A stretch of 64,000 bases of DNA, taken from the NCBI RefSeq assembly GCF_003051005.1, contig NZ_QAOW01000001.1, forward strand, positions 248,001 through 312,000. Direction: 5' to 3'. The notes beneath the pieces were generated by a model. That model saw nothing but the letters and a program-made list of their open reading frames with translations, did no database searches and was not told where the DNA came from. Positions 45,501 to 52,086 of this stretch are shown one piece after another. Origin of the DNA: Rhodococcus sp. OK519 (GTDB lineage: Bacteria > Actinomycetota > Actinomycetes > Mycobacteriales > Mycobacteriaceae). The position numbers were made by a program, and so were the translations under genes. Within the stretch, counting starts at the first letter, position 1; each line of letters opens with the position of its first letter.

Positions 45501-45601
45501 TGGGACAGCATCGACGGTGAACTCGTTTCTGGCAAGCAAATCGGAACAATCAGATCGGTACAAACGTACCGTTCTGCGGAAACGTCACTGCGGAAACAAG
45601 A

Positions 45602-45648
45602 ATGCGCGGCGGTTCGGACATCCCCGACTGGTGTCCGACCCGCCGCGC
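45602..45648 (-). terminator. Terminator after secreted paralogue B
   Basis: Arms of 18 nt (45602-45619 and 45631-45648) pair at 17 positions around an 11-nt loop. On the minus strand the hairpin starts 15 nt after the stop of paralogue B, so it separates the two paralogues into distinct transcripts. Confidence 0.8.
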
Positions 45649-45663
45649 ACGACTGGGTGATCC

Positions 45664-46224
45664 CTACGGGGCGGGCTGCGAAGAGCCGGCGGCGAGGGCG
45701 TCGATCAGGCTGTCGAATGCGCCTGTCGTGATGAAATCGATGATGTTCTCGAACGCGCCGTTCTGGAGGCTGCCGAGGAAGGCGTCGCCCGGGAGCGTGA
45801 CGACCTGAGCCTTGCTCACCGCGGCGTCTGCCGGGTTCGCGGTCGACGCGCACTCGGCGAGGGCCGCGTACACACCGTTGTTCAGGTCCGGCGTGGTGAA
45901 CGTGGCGGTGCTGGACGCCGCGACGCGCTCAGAGGGTGGCGTCCGGTAGGCCGCGAAACCGGGAGTGAAGAGCTTCGAGGGGTCCGCCTCGAGTTCGCCG
46001 ACCTTCGATGCGAGCACAACCGCCGCTCCGCACTTCACGGTCGAGTCGGTGTTGGTGTTCTGCACCGTGACCGCAATGGTGTTGCCGGTGACGGACGCCT
46101 TGACGCTCGGCGCCTTCACAGCCGGCGTGGCACCGGCCAGGCCTGGCGCCGCGAGCCCGACGGTGGCAGCAGCTGCCAGGCCGATGGCACTGCGGCTGAG
46201 CAGATTTCGTGCGCGGTGGTTCAT
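45664..46224 (-). CDS. Secreted protein of unknown function, paralogue B
   Basis: A 186-aa protein with an N-terminal signal peptide (RSAIGLAAAATVGLAAPGLA, cleavage near AGA). The mature domain has the layout of paralogue A: VTGNTIAVTVQN at the start, then Cys in KCGAAVVLASK, DPSKLFTPGF, TTPDLNNGVYAAL and Cys in AECAST. The C-terminal segment (FENIIDFITTGAFDSLIDAL) is amphipathic rather than Gly/Leu-rich. It has its own promoter region with the element shared with paralogue A. Function unknown. Confidence 0.8.
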   Translation of the reverse strand: MNHRARNLLSRSAIGLAAAATVGLAAPGLAGATPAVKAPSVKASVTGNTIAVTVQNTNTDSTVKCGAAVVLASKVGELEADPSKLFTPGFAAYRTPPSERVAASSTATFTTPDLNNGVYAALAECASTANPADAAVSKAQVVTLPGDAFLGSLQNGAFENIIDFITTGAFDSLIDALAAGSSQPAP

Positions 46225-46286
46225 TCACAACCCCTCGATCGATACGTTCATGCGAAGAGCGACCGCGGCGTCTGGTCCCCGACATC

Positions 46287-46298
46287 CAAGATCACTTG
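46287..46298 (-). promoter_or_regulatory. Shared upstream element, copy 2
   Basis: CAAGATCACTTG lies 63 nt upstream of the paralogue B start and differs from copy 1 at one base; GCATC again follows a few nt later. Confidence 0.5.
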
Positions 46299-46389
46299 CG
46301 AAAGCATCTGGCCTCCGTCAACTTTCTGCAACAGGTAGCCCGTTCGAAAGTAAGCAATTGCTCAGGTGGGGGTTTGTTAAGAATAGTTC

Positions 46390-46403
46390 TTACCGGTCGG
46401 TAA
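46390..46403. promoter_or_regulatory. Palindrome of TetR-operator type
   Basis: TTACCG-GT-CGGTAA is a perfect 6-bp inverted repeat with a 2-nt centre, in an A/T-rich part of the 284-nt gap between paralogue B and menE. It lies 166 nt upstream of paralogue B. Symmetry fits a TetR-family site; no cognate regulator gene is in the window. Confidence 0.45.
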
Positions 46404-46508
46404 TATGAATTGATCAGCGGAAACCGAAGCCGTTTCGAGCCTTTGGGTCATTTATAACGATTCGGTCACGGTCTGCGTAGGGTCTGGACTTTTCAATTGC
46501 TTGTTCAA

Positions 46509-47720
46509 CTACCTGTGCGGACTACGGAAGTTGGTGTTCGCTGAGCGAGAATCCGGCGTATTCCACGCCGATCGCAGTGCTTCGCGATCCACCTTTCCGG
46601 GACCCCGCAACGGCAGTGCGTCGACGAGTCGGATCTCGCGGGGGGCTGCAGTGGCGTCGAGCGTCGAACTCACGTGGGCGCGCAGTTCCCGCACCGTCGG
46701 TGTGTACCCGTCGGCGGGAACGATGGCCGCCACCACTCGTTGACCCAGGCGCTCGTCGACCACCCCGAGGACGGCGCATTCCCGCACCGACGGATGCTCG
46801 GCGAGCACAGCTTCCACCACCTGCGGCACGACGGTGAGGCCGCCCGTCGAGATCCCCTCGTCCAGACGACCGTGGATCGTGAGGACCCCGTCCGTGAGGC
46901 TGCCGGCGTCATCCGTCCGGAACCAGCCGGGCTCCGCGAACGCCGGGTGCCCGGGCAGCCCACGGTAGCCCGACGCGATCATCGCGCCGCCGAGCAGAAC
47001 CCGGGAATCATCGGCGATCCGGACGTCCGCGCCGCCCAGCGGCACGCCGTCGTACACGCATCCGCCGCACGTCTCGCTCATGCCGTACGTGCGCACGACC
47101 CGAATCCCCGCGTCCAGCGCCCGCCGCAACAGGGGAGCCGGGGTGGCTGCGCCACCGAGCATGACGGCGTCGAGTTGGGCCAGCGCGGCGGCGGCCTCCG
47201 GGTGGTCCAGTGCCTTGACCAGCTGGGTGGGCACGAGGGACGTGTAGCGGCGCGAACCCTCCATCGACGCGACCGCGGCAGGCAGCGCCGCCGGATCGAA
47301 CCCCTCCGTCACGTCGACCACCGCCGGTGCGGTGCCGGCCAGGATCCCGCGGAGCAGCACCTGCATCCCGGCGATGTGATGCGCGGGCAGTGCCAGGAGC
47401 CACGCGCCGGGGCCCCCGAGTCGGTGGTGCGTCGCCTCGGCGCTGGCGCGCAGCGCGCGGGCGGTCAGGAGCGCACCCTTGGGGACGCCCGTCGTACCCG
47501 ATGTCGCCATCACCAGCGCGACGTCCTCGGCGTGGGGGACGTCGTCGATCGGTTCGCCGGGACGCAAGGCGTCGGTCAGTCGAGCCGTCTCACGATCGTC
47601 GTCCGCCGGCAGCGGCAACAGTGGCGGGCCGTCGCCGCGAAGCGTCTGCTCGAGTTGCGGAAGGATCGACTCCACGCAAGTACCGGACGGGATCGGGAGC
47701 GGATGCAGCAGCGAACTCAC
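46509..47720 (-). CDS. menE: o-Succinylbenzoate--CoA ligase
   Basis: A 403-aa ANL-superfamily ligase that activates OSB to OSB-CoA in menaquinone synthesis. Motifs: the P-loop MATSGTTGVPKGALLT, the A5 motif TYGMSETCGG, the hinge region WFRTDDAG and GRLDEGISTGG, and the catalytic Lys in GPGKVDREAL. It is short for the superfamily but normal for actinobacterial MenE. GTG start. It is the last gene of a leftward run pit, membrane protein, DUF3349, DUF3349, menE, as in Rv0545c-Rv0542c. Confidence 0.95.
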   Translation of the reverse strand: MSSLLHPLPIPSGTCVESILPQLEQTLRGDGPPLLPLPADDDRETARLTDALRPGEPIDDVPHAEDVALVMATSGTTGVPKGALLTARALRASAEATHHRLGGPGAWLLALPAHHIAGMQVLLRGILAGTAPAVVDVTEGFDPAALPAAVASMEGSRRYTSLVPTQLVKALDHPEAAAALAQLDAVMLGGAATPAPLLRRALDAGIRVVRTYGMSETCGGCVYDGVPLGGADVRIADDSRVLLGGAMIASGYRGLPGHPAFAEPGWFRTDDAGSLTDGVLTIHGRLDEGISTGGLTVVPQVVEAVLAEHPSVRECAVLGVVDERLGQRVVAAIVPADGYTPTVRELRAHVSSTLDATAAPREIRLVDALPLRGPGKVDREALRSAWNTPDSRSANTNFRSPHR

Positions 47721-47761
47721 TCCCCGATGGTGTCACGGGGTTGCACGGCCGGCTCGAAAGG

Positions 47762-48064
47762 TCAGGCGAGCGGGGGGCCGGCGAGCGGCCAGCCACCGGC
47801 GGTGAGGTGTGAACGAACCCGGTCGACATCGGACTCGAGCGGCATCTCGTTGGTGATCTTGGTGATGAGGACCTGGATGTCGGTCTTCGAGATCGGGAGG
47901 TCGCCGTACTCGACGAGTGCTGCGGTCACCAGGTTGACCTCCTCCTCCGACAGTCGGCGGGTGAGGAGAGCGAACAGCGGGACGTAGTCCTGCTCGGGCA
48001 CGCCGTTGGGGTACCCGGCGCGTAGCCAGTCGATGATCGAGGAGAGAAACGGAGGCAGGCTCAA
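47762..48064 (-). CDS. DUF3349 family protein, paralogue B
   Basis: A 100-aa protein made of one DUF3349 domain: IDWLRAGYPNGVPEQDYVPL, LTRRLSEEEV, DIQVLITKITNE and a final HLTAGGWPLAG. Structures of the family show a helical fold; the function is unknown. TTG start with GGAG upstream. It aligns along its length with the next gene on the same strand, so the pair came from duplication; M. tuberculosis has one (Rv0543c). Confidence 0.85.
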   Translation of the reverse strand: MSLPPFLSSIIDWLRAGYPNGVPEQDYVPLFALLTRRLSEEEVNLVTAALVEYGDLPISKTDIQVLITKITNEMPLESDVDRVRSHLTAGGWPLAGPPLA

Positions 48065-48087
48065 TGGTGCTCCTGAACTCGGTCCCG

Positions 48088-48531
48088 TCAGCTCCGGCTG
48101 TCCGGTGCTTCCTGGTCGGCGATGGGAGGTGTTCCCGTGTCGGTGGTGTCGGCGGCGTCAGGGTCCCCGGGGACCCCGGGGACCCCGGGGACCCCGGGGA
48201 CGCCGGGGACCTCGGGGACTTCGGGGTGGTCACCCACGACGGGCCATCCACCCGCGACGAGGCGCTCGGTGACGCGGGTGATGTCGTCCTCCGTGGGTGC
48301 CTCGTGGATGACGCCCGCGATGATGCTCTTCAGTGCGTCGTAGTCGACGTGGCGATCGGGGTGCTCGTGCGCCGTGGCGATCGACAGGTCGACGATCTGC
48401 CCGATCTCCTCGTCGGTGAGGCGCCGTCCCAGCACGGCGAGCAGCGCGAAGTGGTCCTTGGCCGGAATGCCCTCCGGGTATCCGGCGCGGAGCCAGTCGA
48501 GAACTGAGCGGAGCGAATACTTGCTGTTCAC
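48088..48531 (-). CDS. DUF3349 family protein, paralogue A, with VPG-repeat tail
   Basis: A 147-aa protein. Residues 1-100 are a DUF3349 domain (VLDWLRAGYPEGIPAKDHF, LGRRLTDEEIG, RLVAGGWPVVGDH). The tail has a VPG tripeptide repeat (EVPEVPGVPGVPGVPGVPG) and an acidic end. The repeat is encoded by a 9-bp tandem array and looks like a flexible, elastin-like linker that may vary in length. It is cotranscribed with menE and pit. Function unknown. Confidence 0.85.
   Translation of the reverse strand: MNSKYSLRSVLDWLRAGYPEGIPAKDHFALLAVLGRRLTDEEIGQIVDLSIATAHEHPDRHVDYDALKSIIAGVIHEAPTEDDITRVTERLVAGGWPVVGDHPEVPEVPGVPGVPGVPGVPGDPDAADTTDTGTPPIADQEAPDSRS
48163..48217. repeat. 9-bp tandem array coding for VPG repeats
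   Basis: Consecutive 9-bp units of the GGGGACCCC type, perfect in the centre and diverged at both ends. The unit preserves frame in the tail of a DUF3349 protein and is strongly self-complementary, which could promote slippage. Confidence 0.85.
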
Positions 48532-48583
48532 GATGCGATCACTTTCACGAGGGAGCGGGGGGTGTGCCGGGTAGGGGCCCCGC

Positions 48584-48856
48584 TCAGAAGACGTGGATGC
48601 CGAAGCTGTCGGCCAGGAAGCCCTGCATCAGCATCAGTATCCCAGCGATGATCGCGATCAGCACGACGGAGAAGCACAGGACCGCGCCGGCCTTGCCTGC
48701 AGTGGTCGCCGTGGACGAGCCGTCGGGGTTCGTGTGTGCGCCCACGGACAGAGACTTCAGCCCCAGGGCGAAGATCGCCGGAAGCCCCGCGCCGAGGAGC
48801 AGTCCCACGAGGACGACCTGCCACAGCGAATTAGCGGTCTGTGTCACTACATCCAT
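48584..48856 (-). CDS. Conserved small membrane protein (Rv0544c-like)
   Basis: A 90-aa protein with two helices (LWQVVLVGLLLGAGLPAIFA and AGAVLCFSVVLIAIIAGILM) joined by a hydrophilic loop with NPDGSSTAT. It follows pit by 13 nt, and the pairing with pit is conserved in mycobacteria. It may be an accessory part of the phosphate transporter; that is inference from position. Confidence 0.85.
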   Translation of the reverse strand: MDVVTQTANSLWQVVLVGLLLGAGLPAIFALGLKSLSVGAHTNPDGSSTATTAGKAGAVLCFSVVLIAIIAGILMLMQGFLADSFGIHVF

Positions 48857-48869
48857 CGGTCGTCTCTTC

Positions 48870-50078
48870 TCAGGTGTTCCTGGTGGTGGTGTGGTCGGCG
48901 TCGGCGTCGGCGTCGGATCCGGCGAACGGGGTTTCCGCCGCGGGCGTCAGGCCGCCGTCCCATTCCGCGTTGACGTTGCTCGGATCGATCGGCTCCTGGC
49001 GTGAGCGCAGATACATGACCACTGACAGTCCGATGAGCAGGGCGAACACGACCAGGACGCCGGGGAGTCCGCCGATCAGGTGGGCGATCGCCCAGCAGAT
49101 CGCGCCGACGATGCCGGCGGACGGGAGGGTGATCAGCCACGCGACGGCCATCCGGCCGGCAACACCCCAGCGGACCTCGGCGCCCCGACGGCCCAGTCCC
49201 GTGCCGAGGATCGATCCGGTGGCGACGTGGGTGGTCGACAGCGGCAGACCGAGGTGGCTCGACGTGAGGATGATCGCTGCGGACGACGACTCGGCGGCCA
49301 TGCCCTGCGGCGCGGAAATCTCGACGAGGCCCTTACCGAGGGTGCGGATGATGCGCCAGCCGCCGAGGTAGGTACCGAGCGCGATCGCGACGGCGCAGCT
49401 GAGCTTGACCCAGAAGGGCATGTCGGCGTCAGGAGAGATCGAACCGTGCGCGACGAGGGCCAGGAAGATCACGCCCATCGTCTTCTGGGCGTCGTTCGTT
49501 CCATGGGCGAGTGACACCAGCGATGCGGTGCCGACCTGTCCGATGCGGAAGCCCTTGCTCTTGGTGTCGTCGGGAACGGCGTGTGTGATCCGGTAGATCA
49601 GCTTGGTGCCGACGGCGGCGACGAGAGCGGCGACGACGGGGGCCAGCAGCGCGGGCAGGATCACCTTGCCCATCACGCCGCCCCACTCGACGCCGTTCAT
49701 GCCGATCGACGCGATCGCGGCGCCGATCAGGCCACCGAAGAGGGCGTGCGACGAGCTGGACGGCATGCCGAACAGCCATGTGGCGAGGTTCCAGAGGATG
49801 CCACCGACGAGGCCCGCGAACACGATCAGCAGGAGGTCTTCTCCGCTCACCGTTCCGAGGTTGACCACGCCTTTCGCGACGGTGGCAGCGACCTCGACGG
49901 ACAGGAAAGCGCCGATCAGATTGAGGGTTGCAGAGAGTGCCACTGCGACCTTCGGTCGAAGTGCGCCGGTGGCGATGGACGTGGCCATCGCGTTTCCGGT
50001 GTCGTGGAAGCCGTTCGTGAAATCGAAAGCGAGGGCAGTGACGACCACTACCAAGAGAACGACGAGCTCTGCGGTCAC
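48870..50078 (-). CDS. pit: Low-affinity inorganic phosphate transporter (Pit family)
   Basis: A permease of about 402 aa with around ten helices. The duplicated family signature is visible: FDFTNGFHDTGNAMAT near the N-terminus and SLAHGTNDAQKTMG in the second half; GMPSSSSHALFGGLIGA and LPLSTTHVATGS are the paired substrate loops. It imports metal phosphate with protons. GTG 50078 is chosen over longer in-frame starts because upstream codons look non-coding; CACAAT lies 6 nt before it, so the mRNA may be leaderless. It opens the leftward pit-menE run. Confidence 0.93.
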   Translation of the reverse strand: MTAELVVLLVVVVTALAFDFTNGFHDTGNAMATSIATGALRPKVAVALSATLNLIGAFLSVEVAATVAKGVVNLGTVSGEDLLLIVFAGLVGGILWNLATWLFGMPSSSSHALFGGLIGAAIASIGMNGVEWGGVMGKVILPALLAPVVAALVAAVGTKLIYRITHAVPDDTKSKGFRIGQVGTASLVSLAHGTNDAQKTMGVIFLALVAHGSISPDADMPFWVKLSCAVAIALGTYLGGWRIIRTLGKGLVEISAPQGMAAESSSAAIILTSSHLGLPLSTTHVATGSILGTGLGRRGAEVRWGVAGRMAVAWLITLPSAGIVGAICWAIAHLIGGLPGVLVVFALLIGLSVVMYLRSRQEPIDPSNVNAEWDGGLTPAAETPFAGSDADADADHTTTRNT

Positions 50079-50534
50079 AAGCGAATTGTGCGTATCGAAC
50101 GCGCAAAAGTACAGCGAGCAGCCGACGAACAGACGGTGCGCATCACCACATTCTGCTATCACCTCGCAGGACGGTCGCCGGACTGTGTGAACACTCACGT
50201 TTTCGGCGGGGTGTGTCGAGCCTCACCGGTCGGTCTCACTCACCGGGATCGGTCGCCGAGGGGCGGTGTGACGCTCGTTACGGTCCTCGCCACCGGGAGC
50301 TCATCGTCCCGGTGTGTGGAGCTCGGAAGGTCGGTGGCGGGATTGCGGCAGCGGTCGGGGCGCGCTGGGTCCTCCTTTCTTTACCTAACGAAAGCATTTG
50401 CTTTACCAAGTATTTGCGAAAAGTCCGGGTCGGTTCGCAGGCAGCGAGTATCGCCGCAGGTCCGTCCAGGTTTTCGATCTGTTGGTTCGACCCCGGCCCG
50501 GTTGCGCGGGCACTGAGAAGGAGATACACCGACC
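50079..50534. other. 456-nt divergent intergenic region, pit and ABC importer promoters
   Basis: No gene is visible. The pit half is ordinary. A hairpin with 8-bp arms lies at 50291-50314 (CACCGGGA, 8-nt loop, TCCCGGTG). A distinct A/T-rich patch at 50375-50425 contains a perfect palindrome AAAGCA-TT-TGCTTT (50391-50404), likely the promoter or operator of the importer operon. The leader to the substrate-binding protein is then about 110 nt. Confidence 0.6.
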
Positions 50535-51950
50535 GTGAAGAGAAACAAGACAGCCAAGCTGGTCGTGGCGCTCGCCGCGACGGCGGCCCTGGTCTCGGCG
50601 TGTGCCGGCGACCGTGGAGGCGACGCCGTCGTTCCGAGCAGTGGCGACTCGGGTAACAGCAAGTCCACCTCATCCGCCGACGTCGAGTTCGGCACGCTGG
50701 CCTCGCCGTGTGGTGCCGGTGACGCGAAGGGCGCCACCGACCAGGGCGTCTCCGACTCCGAGATCAAGATCGGATACGGCGACGACCGCGGCTACGCGAA
50801 GAGCCCGGGCCTCAACAAGGAAATGTCCGACGCCGTCACCGCGATGATCAAGTGGTGCAACGAGCAGGGTGGCATCAACGGCCGCAAGGTCGTCGGCACC
50901 AACTACGACGCCGCCATGACGCAGGCGAACGCCGTCATGCAGGACTCGTGCCGGTCCGACTTCATGATGGTCGGCCAGGGCTTCGCGATGGACGCGACGT
51001 CCGAGCAGACGCGCGTGGCCTGCAACATGGCCACCGTGCCGGGCTTCACGGTCTCCCCGGATGCCGCGAACGGCCCGATGTCCTACCAGGGTGTGCCGTT
51101 CCCGGTCGACATCGCCAACGCCTCCGCCTGGTTCCAGATGGGCGAGATGCACCCCGACATGAAGAACGACTTCACGCTCATCGGTTCGACGATGCCCGCG
51201 ATCATCACGTCGCTCGCCAAGACGTCGTCGATGGCCAAGGCCGCCGGCTTCAACCTCAAGGACTGCGGCGTCGTCCTCAACTACGAGGGCGAAGCCAGCT
51301 ACGTGCCGTTCGCCGAGAAGATCAAGCAGTGCGGCGCCAAGGGCATGTGGACCTCGCGGTCGCCGGTGCCCAACGAGTTCAACTTCTTCAAGGCCGTCGA
51401 CCAGGCCGGTCTCGACCCGATCATCTTCGGTGAGGCCACCTGGTACGCCAACTCGGCGCAGGCCTTCAACAAGGACAGCGGTCTGCTCGACAACCTGAAC
51501 GCCGGCATGGCCTTCCAGATGCTCGAGAACGAGAACGATCCGGCCGTCAAGCAGTACAAGGATCTCGTCACCGCGGGCGGCGGCAAGACCGCTCTGCTGG
51601 GCATGCAGGCCACGTCGTCGTTCCTGCTCTGGGCCAGCGCGGCCAAGGAGTGCGGCTCGGACCTGACCCGTCAGTGCATGATCGACGAACTGTCGCAGAT
51701 CCACGACTGGGACGGTGGCGGACTGCACGCCACGATGGATCCGGGCGCCAACATCCCCGCGCAGTGCGGCCTGGTGGTGGCACTGAAGGGCGCGGACTAC
51801 ACGCAGGCGTTCCCCGCCGACAAGGGCGAGTTCAAGTGCGACCCGCAGTACCTGGTCAAGACCGACAAGGCCACGTGGGGCACCGACCTCAACGCGGACC
51901 GCGTCGCCACCAAGTACCTGAACCCCAACGTGATCACGCCCAAGGCCTGA
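50535..51950 (+). CDS. ABC importer substrate-binding lipoprotein (branched-chain amino acid/urea type)
   Basis: A 471-aa lipoprotein: signal peptide ending in ALVSAC, then a Ser/Gly linker. The Leu/Ile/Val-binding fold (type 1 periplasmic binding) shows in IKIGYGDDRG, MIKWCNEQGGINGRKV and IIFGEATWYANSA. Several extra Cys (for example KQCGAKG, KECGSDLTRQC) suggest disulfides. GAAGGAG lies 14 nt before the GTG. It is the first gene of a five-gene operon with permease, two ATPases and a small membrane protein. The ligand cannot be read from sequence. Confidence 0.9.
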   Translation: MKRNKTAKLVVALAATAALVSACAGDRGGDAVVPSSGDSGNSKSTSSADVEFGTLASPCGAGDAKGATDQGVSDSEIKIGYGDDRGYAKSPGLNKEMSDAVTAMIKWCNEQGGINGRKVVGTNYDAAMTQANAVMQDSCRSDFMMVGQGFAMDATSEQTRVACNMATVPGFTVSPDAANGPMSYQGVPFPVDIANASAWFQMGEMHPDMKNDFTLIGSTMPAIITSLAKTSSMAKAAGFNLKDCGVVLNYEGEASYVPFAEKIKQCGAKGMWTSRSPVPNEFNFFKAVDQAGLDPIIFGEATWYANSAQAFNKDSGLLDNLNAGMAFQMLENENDPAVKQYKDLVTAGGGKTALLGMQATSSFLLWASAAKECGSDLTRQCMIDELSQIHDWDGGGLHATMDPGANIPAQCGLVVALKGADYTQAFPADKGEFKCDPQYLVKTDKATWGTDLNADRVATKYLNPNVITPKA

Positions 51951-52086
51951 TCCAGTTCCACTGCCCGGTCGACACCCACAGGTGATCGACCGCCGGCACC
52001 AACGATCCCACCGATGAATGCGGCGTCCCGGGCCACCGCCCCGGGGCGCCGCGTCCATCCCGACTGGAATATCTGAGGGTTTCCAG

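Noticed and set aside
50079-50198. Longer pit start adding about 40 residues
   Set aside because: The extra residues are Cys/His-rich and unlike any Pit N-terminus; GTG 50078 gives the typical start of the first helix.
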